64,000 bases of DNA from Helianthus annuus (lineage: Eukaryota > Streptophyta > Magnoliopsida > Asterales > Asteraceae), in the NCBI RefSeq assembly GCF_002127325.2, contig NC_035433.2, forward strand, positions 141,390,760 through 141,454,759. The letters are read 5' to 3'. Of the stretch, positions 33,801 through 44,764 are shown in pieces. The notes beneath the pieces were generated by a model. That model did not search any database and was not told the DNA's origin. It was given only the letters and a program-made list of their open reading frames with translations. A program made the translations under genes and the position numbers. The first letter of the stretch is position 1. Every line of letters begins with the position of its first letter.

Positions 33801-33966
33801 TTTAGGGTTACTATACAGTATATTTATCCTTGTTGACATTTATAACCCTCGAATTTACATACTTTCAAGGTTTGTCAAAATTTGTCCTTTATTTAATATA
33901 AATGCCACGTGTAATCAAATGACACGTGTTAACACATCATTGGACGCAAAAATTCGAGGTGTTACA
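30822..33966 (-). repeat. M 3' LTR, second partial copy
   Basis: Corresponds to 16123-19270 of the first copy; the first 116 bases of the LTR (as read on +) are missing. It carries the same minus-strand TATA box near 33019-33006 and is followed by the same polypurine tract. There is a 3-bp deletion near 31500 relative to the other two copies. Confidence 0.9.
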
Positions 33967-34001
33967 TCCTCACCCCCTTAAAATAAATCTCGACCCGAGA
34001 T

Positions 34002-35759
34002 TTACTCAAATAAATAGGGGTATTTTTCTTTCATTGTGTCTTCGACTTCCCACGTATATTCGGGACCTCTACGAGCATCCCATTTGACTTTTACAATCGG
34101 TACGTGCTTTCTTCGAAGCTTCTTCACCTGTCGATCCTCAATCGACAAAGGTTTTTCTATAAACTTTAAGCTCTCATCTATATGCACATCTGTGTGTGGA
34201 ATCACCAATGATTCATCGGCGAAGCACTTTTTGAGATTGCAGATGTGGAACACGTTGTGAATTCCATTGAGCTCTTCAGGCAAGTTTAACTTATAGGCGA
34301 CTGATCCGACACGTTCAATGACCTCAAAAGGTCCTATGTATCTCGGACTCAGTTTTCCTTTCTTGCCGAAACGCATCACCCCCTTCCAGGGTGATACCTT
34401 AAGCAACACCTTTTCACCTACTTCGAGGTGAAGATCCTTACGTTTTGGATCAGCGTAGCTTTTCTGCCTATCGCGGGCAGCCTTGAGACGTTCCCGGATC
34501 TGGACAATCTTGTCCGTTGTCTGGAAAACAATCTCTGGTCCTTATAATTGGACCTCTCCTACTTCCGCCCAACAAACAGGCGATCTACATTTCCTACCGT
34601 ATAATGCCTCGAAAGGCGCAGCCTTTATGCTGGTGTGGTAGCTATTATTGTAGGAGAATTCGATCAGGGGTAGATTCTTATCCCAGTTACCACCTAAATC
34701 GATCGCGCATGCACGAAGCATGTCTTCTAGCGTTTGAATGGTACGCTCACTCTGACCGTCCGTCTGTGGATGGTAAGTCGTACTAAAGTTCAAACGCGTG
34801 CCCAAAGATTGCTGGAAACTTTTCCAGAAATGAGACGTGTATCTAGTATCCCTGTCGGAGATAATAGACACAGGTATGCCGTGTAAGGCTACAATCTTAT
34901 CTACATAAAGTTGGGCTAACATATCGGAGCTATACGTCTCCTTAATGGGTAGAAAATGAGCTGATTTAGTCAGCCTATCGACTATGACCCATATTGTATC
35001 GTTTCCTTTCCTGGTTTTGGGTAACTTGGTTATGAAGTCCATAGTTACGCATTCCCACTTCCACTCGGGAAGTTCAGGCTCTTGTAGCAAGCCAGACGGC
35101 TTTTGGTGCTCTGCTTTGACTTGAGCACAAGTCAAGCACTTTGCTACATGGGCGGCCACAGACTTTTTCAAGCCTATCCACCAATAGTTTGCCTTTAAAT
35201 CTTGATACATCTTATCAGCACCAGGATGAACTGAGTATTTGGAACTATGGGCTTCCTGGAGAACAACATCTCGTAGTCCTCCATAGATCGGAACCCATAT
35301 ACGTCCGTTCAGCCTAAGGATTCCATCCTTGCTAAGAGTCAACTGCTCCTCAGTTACTCCTAACTTTTCATCAGGGTAATTAGCTTCCAACACAGCCTCT
35401 CGCTGTGCAGCTAATATCCTTTCAATCAAATTGTTCTTGACCTCAATGCTCTTGGCATTGATTCGAATAGGTTTTACCCTTTCTTTCCTGCTCAAGGCAT
35501 CAACGACTACATTCGCCTTGCCGGGATGGTACCTGATCTCGCAATCATAGTCATTCAAGGTTTCCATCCAACGGCGCTGCCTCATGTTCAACTCTTTCTG
35601 GTTGAACAGGTGCTGGAGGCTTTTGTGATCAGAATAAATCACAAATTTAATACCATAAAGGTAGTGCCTCCACAATTTCAGTGCAAATACAACGGCACCC
35701 AACTCCAAATCATGGGTGGTGTAATTCTTTTCGTGCACTTTTAATTGCCTTGAAGCATA
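34002..35759 (-). pseudogene. M pol 3' part, copy 2: RNase H, integrase, chromodomain
   Basis: The same frame and domains as 19306-21063, including the identical premature TAA (34544-34542) before the GPF/chromodomain part. It differs from copy 1 by a few residues (for example Glu for Gly before WKWE, and Thr for Ala in the STTYHPQ stretch). It is separated from the rest of M gag-pol only by the P solo LTR, so this is the copy in the original position relative to the gag-RT half. Confidence 0.9.
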
Positions 35760-35764
35760 GGCAA

Positions 35765-38700
35765 TGTAACACCTCGAAAAAAATTTCGTCCAATAATGTC
35801 TTGACACGTGTCATAAGGTTCCGGTATGTGAAAACATACCTTAGAGGGACTAAAAGTGACAAACAGTGAAAACTATGGAACGTAAGGGTCCAAAGTGTCA
35901 ACAATGGATAAATAGGCTCTATGATAACCCTACATAATGTTTATAACCTTAAACGGATGGTTCATGGATCATACGATGCGGAAATTGCACAAAAGTGAAG
36001 TATTGCAAACTATAGGGGCCAAAAGTGTCAACATGTTTAATTTATACCTCTGAGTGAACTTTTGGCAGACCCGAAGCTTCGTAAAGCTAAAATATACTCA
36101 CTAGAATGTGTGGTTAAAATTTCATGAAGTTTCATCAACGTATGAGAAAGTTATGGCCAAAACCGTAACTATAGGGGCTAAAAGTGTCAACATGTTGAAT
36201 TTATACCTCTGAGTGATCTTTTGGCAGACCCGAAGCTTTGTAAAGCTAAAATATACTCACTAGAATATGTGGTAAAAATTTCATGAAGTTTCGTTATCAT
36301 ATGAGAAAGTTATGGCCAAAACCGTACTTGAGGGGTTAAAAGCGTCAACGTCGAATTTTATGGTTTTTCGGGCGAGCGCAAAGTTAAACGAGGACATTAC
36401 CATGTTGGTAAATGTCCAAGGGTTCTTAAAAACCAGATTCGGGGGTTTACGAGTCAAGATTCATGGCCAAATCATCGCAACCAAAGTACAGGGACCAAAA
36501 CTGCAACAAATGGGCAAACTTTGGAGCTGCCAATAAACCCAGGTGCAGAATCCGCGAACAGCAGCGATTTGGGTCCGAAATTAAGTGGGTAACAGCTGTT
36601 TTCACCTCCCAAAAGCTCCAATAACATTGCATGCATGCCTAGGCCACAGTAACCCCTTGCAAACATCAACAATTCAGCTTTAAATCTGATCCAAAGCTCA
36701 TTTTACTAAACACTTGTGTTGTGAACAAGAACTTCCAAACTTGCAAAAGCTCTCAAGCATCTCTGAAGCATTTCTGGACATCAAGGCCGATTTCTAGTGT
36801 TAGCTTAACATCAATAGGACCTTGGTAAGCTTCTAATTCGATCTCCAATCCGTTCTTGCTTTGATTATTGCTAAAAGTCAAACTGTTTGTTCATAAGCTT
36901 TGACTTTCTGATTAAACAAGTTTCAATCAGTCATTTCTCGAATTGAAACCTGATATATGTTGGTATTTATGTGGGAAACAAACCCTCTAAAGGGTATTAT
37001 CTGAATCCCACTACATGCATGCTAATTGTCGAGTCAAACGTGATTCTAAAAAGTCAACAGAAGTGATTTTTGAGAAAAATAGCTTAAATGGTAAAATAAA
37101 TGACATGCAATCTGTTTGATCTTCATAGATAGCTTTATTATGAATATAAGAATGTATTTTACCACGATCAACTCGACAATCTATAGTATAAATACGAATC
37201 GGAGCCGAAAGTCCTATAAAACGACTAATTCGTAGACTATCGATTCGGATTCGTACATGCATGTTTGAGATCTGTATTGGAGAGTATTTTTGACCATTTT
37301 TATTTTGGTAAAACTTTCTGGAATTTTTGTTGATTAGGTCTATGCTTAGCCGATTCGAATGCATGTTTCCGATTTATGCATAAAGTTGACTATTTTGCCC
37401 TTTTTGATATAAAACGTGATTTTTGGAAAAGTGAAAGAGTAGAAATCTTTATTTCTAATATATAAACTTGCACCGAAAATTTCGGATCAGTTGGTGGTCC
37501 AGATTTTGAGTTATGGCCATTAGCGTAAAACTATGTTCTTAATTTACATAAACGGCCCTTTTCGCATATGACCTATTTCTGGCCACGTTTTGGTATAAAA
37601 CTTTTTACCAACTGATGTATTATAATATTCTGGGAGTTTTGATGATTTTTAATAAATTTTTGGCTGAACGGATCCTAGATCGCCTAGTTATTTCGGGTTA
37701 TGTCGGTTTTGACCGTTTAAGCCATAAAATGAGTTTTACACATCCTTTTGACCCGAAACCTTTTTCTACTGATTTTAAATGTTAAATAAATTATTTTGAG
37801 CCTTCTGGAAATATAAAAATCTCAGCTTTCATATATAAACCCGGAAACGGCTCTAAATCGCATATTTAGCGTTTTAAGCGCATAGTAAGCGTTATACTTG
37901 TTTTAAACATGTAAGACTTATACCTACTGATGTAATTAGCATATTTTCATATAATAACAGTAAGTATAAGTATATGATCTCAGATTTCCAGTTTTGGCAT
38001 TTTTAGCCCTTGTGAATTTACTAAAATACCCCTACGGTGCATAGTTTGATTTTAAATGATAAATTTGATATATGGGTCATACCCTACTGTTATAATATGT
38101 TAAATGAGGTATATTTACTGTATGAACCAGACCCGAAACTCAGATTTCTAATTTGACTCTTTTATAATCTTTTAAAAAGACCAAAATGCCCTTCTAAGGC
38201 ATAAATTGGGTTTAAAATTATTCCGGGCAATATAGAACATAACTTACTGATATAATATCATATTTTAAGCATATTATCTCAGGGAACTTGCATTTGACTC
38301 TTTTGGCTACCCGTAATGCCCTTATTGCGTTCGGTTCGGTTTACGTAACTAGTTTGCGTAAATTGACCGAAACGGGTCAGACGTCATCATTTTTATCTCA
38401 AAATCCAGAATGTATTTAGTATACCCATATTATACAAGTATTCAAACTTGTCGGGTCTAAATCACATTCTATCCGGTCTTTCGCTTAATCGTGCGTGAAC
38501 CGAATCATCCTTAAACTAACCGGTCAAAGCTTAAGCTTAAATAAAGGACCCGTTAGGAATCTAATAGGTTAATTATAAACCTTTGTTCCAGATTAGGAGG
38601 CCCAGTAAAAGCTACCACTCTTACCGTTTGTGTTACATACTTGCTCAGGTAAATACATTTTGACTTATTTTCCCTATACGGGCTTGGGGTACGGTATTTA

Positions 38701-39421
38701 AAATACCGCTTGATCGGGCGCACAAGTCCTGCTCCTTATGGGTGTACAGTCTTGAATAGCTTGTGCGACTTCGTTTAAACAGTCTTGTCTTACTTTAGGC
38801 TTTGGGGGGTTATTGACCGTGTCCCGGATATCCTTGGCATTATCTTACGAGATGGCCACGACCAGAGCACGGGGTGTAGGCGTACACTCGGCGTGTATAA
38901 CTCTTTAATGTGGTGTGTCATTTAATTCTTAGCCCGGACAGCAGATCCCGGGCCACCAAAGATACGAGTGCATGTAAATCGTTCACAAGTTTATATTATA
39001 TAATTATCCCAAGTTAATAAAAATATTTATGCCTTGTGCATTTAAATCAAATTTCAATCATTTTCAAAATGAGTCAGTCGATTTGTATTTACCAGTGTAA
39101 AGTGACGTATTTTTCCCAAAAGGTTAAGTGCAGGTACTAGACGAAATAGGCTGGCTGTTTCCTAAGAGCGTCCACTATAGTCTCGCAAGCTCGGACGACA
39201 AAATATCTGTTGAACAATTTTTATCTTATTTTATTGATCCGCCTGTGGATCCGTTTCAACTACTGTGATATTATTATTGCACTTTATTTAAAAGTTGAAA
39301 TGTATCTATTATGCTTCCGCTGTGTATTATTATATTGTGTTGATTGTCTATGACGATGCCAACTACGTCACTGTACCCCACACCGGGCCCACCGGTGACA
39401 CGTGGAAAGCGGGGTGTGACA
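35765..39421 (+). mobile_element. Solo LTR of P in M pol
   Basis: 3657 bp, TGTAACACC to GGGTGTGACA, flanked by GGCAA at 35760-35764 and 39422-39426. No primer site follows, and M pol resumes immediately. It is a clean solo LTR at the original P insertion site. Non-coding, with the same internal 161-bp duplication. Confidence 0.92.
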
Positions 39422-42211
39422 GGCAATCACCTTGCCCTTCTGCATAAGCACACACCCCATGCCCGTGTGTGATGCATCGCAGTAAACTACGAATTCATCT
39501 GTACCTTCTGGTAATGTCAGCACAGGTGCGTTGCTTAGCTTTTGCTTCAGTATTTCGAAGGACTCTTGCTGCTTTGGGCCCCAAATGTACTTTTCTTTCT
39601 TCTTGGTTAGGGAAGTCAAGGGCGCAGCAATCCTCGAAAAATTTTCAATAAACCTTCGGTAGTATCCTGCTAATCCTAGGAAACTACGAATTTCGGTAGG
39701 CGTCTTTGGCTCTTGCCAGTTCATGACCGCCTCTACCTTAGCGGGATCCACTTGGATACCACGCTCACTCACAACGTGACCTAAAAACTGAACCTCTCGT
39801 AGCCAGAATTCACATTTCGAGAATTTGGCGTAGAGTTTCTCACGCTGTAGTAATTCGAGAATGCAACGGAGGTGCTTCTCGTGGTCAGCTTGGTTCTTGG
39901 AATATATAAGGATATCGTCGATGAAGACTATGACAAATTTGTCTAAATACGGCTTGCAGACGCGATTCATGAGATCCATGAACGCAGCCGGTGCATTTGT
40001 GAGCCCAAAAGGCATCACTAGGAACTCGTAATGACCATAGCGAGTCCTAAATGCTGTCTTATGTACATCCTCATCTCTGACCCTTAGCTGATGATAACCC
40101 GACCTCAAGTCGATCTTTGAGAAGTAGCTCGCTCCTTGCAGTTGATCGAACAGATCATCGATCCTCGGCAAAGGATATCTGTTCTTTATGGTAACTTTAT
40201 TTAGCTCTCGATAGTTGATGCACAACCGCATCGATCCGTCCTTCTTCTTTACAAATAGGACTGGTGCTCCCCAGGGAGATGAACTAGGTCTGATAAAACT
40301 TTTCGCCAGCAGTTCATCCAACTGGGTCCTCAGTTCTTTCATTTCCGTTGGAGCTAGCCTGTAAGGTGCTCTTGCTATCGGAGCTGCTCCAGGAATGATG
40401 TCTATTCTGAACTCCACTTGTCTATCTGGTGGCAAACCAGGTAGTTCTTCAGGAAAAACCTCGGGGTATTCAGAAATGACAGGAAGATCCTCGATCTTCG
40501 GCTTCGGTTCTTCAATTATCACCTGAGCCATGTAAATTACGCAGCCTCTGTTCAAACACCTTGAAGCTTTGAGCATAGATACGTCCTCGGGTAACCCGTA
40601 CTGCGTATCTCCTCGAATGGTAAGTGATTCACCACTCGGAGTCTTTAGCACTATATGCCTCTTGCCGCAAATGATTTGGGCCTGATTACGGGATAACCAG
40701 TCCATGCCTAGGACTATGTCGAAACCCGCTAATTTGAAGGGAAGTAGGGATAAAGGAAAAGAATGGTTCCTAATGGATATTTCACATCCCTCTAAGACAG
40801 TGGAGACGGTTTCTATCGTGCCGTCTGCTAACTCTACTTCGTATTCCACATCAAGGGTTTTGATAGGCATATTTAGTAGTTGGCAAAATTTCTGGTCTAC
40901 AAAGGATTTATCAGCGCCAGAATCGAATAGTACTCTTGCAAATATATTATTTACGAGAAAAGTACCTGTAAGCACGTTGTCGTTCTGGACCGCTTCCTTT
41001 GCATCCATGCGAAAAACTCTCGCATTTGACTTCTTGGTCTCTTCCGCCTTCTTGGCATACTTAGGGCAGTTACTCTTGATGTGCCCCTTTTCATTACAAC
41101 CATAGCAGGTTGCATCCTTGATCTTTTTGCACTCCACAGTCTTATGATCCTTGGACTTGCATAGTCCACAGGAAGAAGTCTTTGATTGCGACTGTGAGTT
41201 TGATGCAAATCTGCACTTCCCAGAGTGGGGTTTCTTGCAGATTTTGCAGTTGGGCCTTTCACCAGCTTGCCCATCTTTCTTTGTCTCAGCCCCTCTCTTG
41301 CCGTCACCGTTTCCACGGTGCCTCTTTCCAGATTTTCGTGAGGTATCATCCTCACGTTTCCTCTTCTCAACCTCCTTGCTCCTTAGGGTCCTCAGACGGA
41401 CAGCGTCTAAGGTGAGAGACAAGGAGAGGTCAGTAACTGACCTGAAGGTCGTCGGCCGAGAGGCCTTTACACTCGCCTTTATCGCGGGCTCCAAGCCCCC
41501 AATGAAACGGGCGATTCTTCGGGGTTCTGGGGTCACAAGGTATGGGACCAGACGAGACATTGTATTGAAACTCGTCAAATATGCCTGGCAGTCCAGGTTC
41601 GTCATCACCAGTGACACAAAGTCAGCCTCGATCTTCTCAACCTCATGCTGAGGGCAGTAGTTTTCCTTTATGAGAGCAATAAATTCCTCCCATGTCATCT
41701 TGTACAAAGCAGACTTACCCGATGCCTGCACCAACGCTCTCCACCACGCCAGGGCCTCGCCCTTAAATGACTGGGACACATACTTCACCACATCCCTCTC
41801 TGCACACCCGCTGATGTCCACAATAGTGTCCATCTCATCTAGCCAGGTGATACAATCCACAGCACCTTTCTCCCCTGTAAATTCCCGGGGCTTACAAGAT
41901 ACAAAATACTTGTAAGTGCAACCCTTAGCATTTGATGCATCAGTATATTCCCTATCGCGATGAACGCTGTTCTCGGTGGACGAGTGTTTGTCGTCATCTT
42001 TCTTGGGTTGAGAGGGTGGTTTGGAGTGTGTCTTTGGTTTAGAGGGTGGTTTTGACATGGTTCTGCCTTGGGACTCAGTATATTGACGATCAAGAGCTGC
42101 CTGAACAGCATTGTCAATCAGAGCCTTCAGTTGTGCGCCTGTCAAATGCACTGGCGTATTGTCGTAGTCATCTTCATTAGTATGGCTATTCTCTCCGTTG
42201 GGATCCGCCAT
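39422..42211 (-). pseudogene. gag-protease-RT of M, cut by the P insertion
   Basis: A single open frame from the ATG at 42211 for about 930 residues. Gag has [19 protein letters not shown] and [16 protein letters not shown] blocks. A CCHC knuckle ([14 protein letters not shown]) lies near residue 368, with further Cys/His clusters just before it. Protease has [12 protein letters not shown] near 425. RT has [14 protein letters not shown] and the catalytic FIDDILIYS near 762. The start of RNase H ([12 protein letters not shown]) follows. There are no internal stops or shifts. The frame enters the P LTR at 39421 and ends 17 codons later at 39368. RNase H continues at 35759 beyond the LTR. Gag and pol are fused without a frameshift, as is usual for plant chromoviruses. 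Confidence 0.92.
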
Positions 42212-42484
42212 TGTAACTTGAATCTGTTACAGAAGATAACAAAATTTTATTCAGGAGATTATTATATAATTGTCTTTTATGACAATTTGTCAACCATGGT
42301 ACAGAGACCATATTTGGTTAACTTATTATTTCATTACATATTAGGATTTGAATATATCCTATTTCAGCTATATAAATAGTATTGGCGGCATAAAGCCTAA
42401 TCGCGAGGATGTTTTATGATTTTAGCCGAGATTTCAGAGAATCAAAGGCATAGAGATTTGAACCGTAGTTCTTTTATCTCTTTC

Positions 42485-42531
42485 TGACAGGGAGTCATAG
42501 ACCACCACTGCCTTTTGTCGTTATAAGACAA
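42485..42531 (-). promoter_or_regulatory. RNA hairpins C and D of the M spacer
   Basis: On the minus strand, TTGTC-7 nt-GACAA (42531-42515) is followed by GGCAG...CTGTC (42513-42485). They hold the same place as hairpins C and D of element P, just after the last A-B unit and about 270 bp before gag. Confidence 0.55.
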
Positions 42532-42538
42532 TTATTAC

Positions 42539-42841
42539 GGCCCATAGGCACTACACCTCTAATGGGTGTTTTAATATGGTTGGCCCGTAGGCACTACATC
42601 TCTAATGGATGTTTTAATATGGTTGGCCCGTAGGCACTACATCACTAATGGATGTTTTTAATAATACTGGCCCGTAGGCACTACATCACTAATGGATGTT
42701 TTAATAATATTGGCCCGTAGGCACTACATCTCTAATGGATGTTTTAATATGGTTGGCCCGTAGGCACTACATCACTAATGGATGTTTTTAATAATACTGG
42801 CCCGTAGGCACTACATCACTAATGGATGTTTTAATAAGATT
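42539..42841 (-). repeat. Seven-unit tandem array of a two-hairpin module (M)
   Basis: Seven units of 43-44 bp. On the minus strand each holds hairpin A (ACATC-CATTAGA-GATGT or CATC-CATTAGT-GATG; in the unit at 42539 ACACC-CATTAGA-GGTGT, a compensated change), the bases AGT, and hairpin B (GCC-TACG-GGC). Units 2-4 and 5-7 (counted from the left) match as triplets, so a 130-bp block of three was itself duplicated. Confidence 0.85.
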
Positions 42842-42933
42842 GATCACCTTCATTGGTGATTTAACCCACGATTTATAAATCATTTATTGGGGTGTTGAAA
42901 TCCTTAAAGGATTATTGTATAAGAATGACGTGC

Positions 42934-42988
42934 GTGATTTTAACGAATCACATCTGCCATGATTGTTAACATGCGTACAGAGGTTAAC
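42934..42988 (-). promoter_or_regulatory. Two hairpins upstream of the M array
   Basis: GTTAAC...GTTAAC (42988-42965) and GTGATT-6 nt-AATCAC (42951-42934) on the minus strand. These are the counterparts of the P hairpins at 26643 and 26681, in the same order, and both follow a shared TTGAAAAGATTC phrase. Confidence 0.55.
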
Positions 42989-43237
42989 AGGGAATCAGAA
43001 TCTTTTCAATTAGGTCGTACCATCTTGACTGGATCTTAAAAGACACCAAGCTAGGTTTCACCTTTTAAGATTCTTTATCTAGGCAAATCAATATAAAAGG
43101 AATGGTTTTGATTTATTTTATACATATTAAAACAAAACTCATAACATACATTCCATAATCTCAAATACAATTACATATTGCCCTAAACGGGTCTTTCAAA
43201 TAGTGCATAACTCTATAGAGGTATAAAATAAGTGACA

Positions 43238-43335
43238 AGTCCACGCAGGGACTAATACAAGATAGGTGTCCATGTAAGGACTAAAAGATAAGTCCACGTA
43301 GGGACTGAAATACGATAAGTGTCCTCGCAGGGACT
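43238..43335 (-). promoter_or_regulatory. Four tandem RNA hairpins after ORF0 (M)
   Basis: On the minus strand, starting about 40 bases after the ORF0 stop: GTCC-CTGCGA-GGAC, AGTCC-CTACGT-GGACT, GTCC-TTACAT-GGAC and AGTCC-CTGCGT-GGACT, spaced 24-29 bases. They match in number, place and loop the set in element P. Confidence 0.7.
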
Positions 43336-43375
43336 TATTTCAAAGTAGAAATTACATTAGTACTACTATTAAGGG

Positions 43376-44590
43376 CTAGTGGTCACGTTTCTTCTTTTTG
43401 CCCTTTAGTAGGTTAGCCAAGCCTTTGAGAAATCCTCGGTGGCTCTTTTTCTCTTCTTCGAACTCTCTCTCCACACGATCTAGTCGATGGAGTATCTCTT
43501 CCTGTTCAGGAGGAGAGAATCGTGGTTGTGGCGCTTGTTGCGGAACTGGAGGTCTGGGAGGTATTGGATACCCATGAGCTGAGTAGTCCGGTGGACCCAT
43601 GTTTCCATGTGCTCCGTCAGGGTAGCGCGCATTATATCTTGCCGACACCACATATGGGTCGCGCTCATAGCCGTAGTTGTATTGTGCTTGTGACGGTTCG
43701 AACGGGTTGTAAGCCGTTGGACCCGTGTAAGCAGGGATGGGTTGATCGTACCCAAATGGTGGCGAATTTGGTGCAGCTGGTGCGGAGTTCGCCTCCTGTA
43801 TAGGACTTGAAGGTCCTTCTTCTTGTAGTGGCGGATAGTGGCTACTACTAGAATGTCGAGGGGTGCTGAAGTGGATACCCCCTCCTCCTCGTGTGGACAT
43901 ACGAGCATTTGTCCTCCTACGCCTTGGCGGATCAGGCATTACTGGTTGCGCCGGTGGCGGAGGTGGTGGCGTAACTGCCACAAAGTGTGAATCCTCAGAG
44001 GGATCCTGTGGATGTCGCGGTTGTTGAGATGTCTGTTGAGGTGGCGTGTAGTACCACTCATGTCGGTCAAACAACGCTTGGAAACTGTCTGGCCCCTGAT
44101 AGGGTGTGCCATGGAAGGATGACCCATCAGAGACTTCTATCGGATGTGTGGGCGTACCACGAGCAGGTTCAGTTGGATCAGTATCTTCATCCATATGGTC
44201 TTCGGAGAAGTGATCTTGTGGCCCTAAAGGAACAAAGCCTGAAGGTTCCTGTATGTAGTCAGCCGAATTAAACTGACCTATGAAGTATGGAGTAGGGTCG
44301 TCGTAATTTCGGTGCGATACCGAACGTTGTAGAGGTATGAAGGAAGGTTGTGGGTTGTTGGGATCATTCTCTGAGTTTGGCCCAAAGGAGTGCCGGTAGG
44401 ATGGCGTTGAGCTGTGCGAGGTGGAATGCCTCGCAGGTTCATACAGATCTCTTCGTCGTTGTGGTTCTTCACTCCGTGTCATTGAAGGATGTCTTGTGCC
44501 AGATGGTCCAGCTTCGTTATCGTGATGTGTCATGATTTCTCCTCTGCCTCTTCTCCCCCTTCCTCTTCCTCGGAATATAACAGGTGGCAT
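43376..44590 (-). CDS. ORF0 of M, upstream of gag (intact)
   Basis: An uninterrupted 404-residue ORF between the primer site and gag. It starts with an RGRGRGRRGRG basic cluster, then EAGPSG and PARHSTSHSSTPSYRHSFGP. Next come an acidic patch (EDHMDEDTDP), PIEVSDGSSF, proline runs (VTPPPPPPAQPVMPDPPRRR), a TRGGGGIHFSTP segment and a Tyr/Pro-rich stretch. The end is a charged helix (EEILHRLDRVEREFEEEKKS) and a lysine-rich tail (LLKGKKKKRDH). I recall similar 'hypothetical proteins' from Asteraceae genomes, but know of no described function. It shares its plan with ORF0 of P although the elements have diverged, so it seems maintained. Features fit an RNA-binding or self-associating accessory protein; that is inference. 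Its start is about 160 bp after the primer site. Confidence 0.8.
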   Translation of the reverse strand: MPPVIFRGRGRGRRGRGEIMTHHDNEAGPSGTRHPSMTRSEEPQRRRDLYEPARHSTSHSSTPSYRHSFGPNSENDPNNPQPSFIPLQRSVSHRNYDDPTPYFIGQFNSADYIQEPSGFVPLGPQDHFSEDHMDEDTDPTEPARGTPTHPIEVSDGSSFHGTPYQGPDSFQALFDRHEWYYTPPQQTSQQPRHPQDPSEDSHFVAVTPPPPPPAQPVMPDPPRRRRTNARMSTRGGGGIHFSTPRHSSSSHYPPLQEEGPSSPIQEANSAPAAPNSPPFGYDQPIPAYTGPTAYNPFEPSQAQYNYGYERDPYVVSARYNARYPDGAHGNMGPPDYSAHGYPIPPRPPVPQQAPQPRFSPPEQEEILHRLDRVEREFEEEKKSHRGFLKGLANLLKGKKKKRDH

Positions 44591-44748
44591 TTTCCTGCTT
44601 TATAAAACTTTAAATTCCAATAATAAAAGAAAAGACAAAATTGGAATAACAATTCGAATTTGTCCTAAGTTCTTGTCTAGACTCAAGTATGTGCAATTGT
44701 GTCATTGAGATTAAACACATTAGGATAGTGTTTAATTCACTCAACGTT

Positions 44749-44764
44749 GGCTCTGATACCAACC
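44749..44764 (-). other. Primer-binding site of M
   Basis: GGTTGGTATCAGAGCC on the minus strand, abutting the 5' LTR; complementary to initiator tRNA-Met. Confidence 0.9.

Larger units (their letters stand above)
30822..39421. repeat. 8.6 kb direct repeat, copy 2, with junction at 30822-30826
   Basis: At 30822-30826 the P integrase sequence passes into the M LTR through AGATA. That is the sequence at the matching M LTR position (16123-16127) and the sequence expected in P pol, so the join is a microhomology junction. From here to 39421 the DNA matches 16123-24725. Confidence 0.9.

Noticed and set aside
42539..42841. CRISPR-like array
   Set aside because: There are no unique spacers; the units are contiguous 43-44 bp tandem repeats in a plant retrotransposon.
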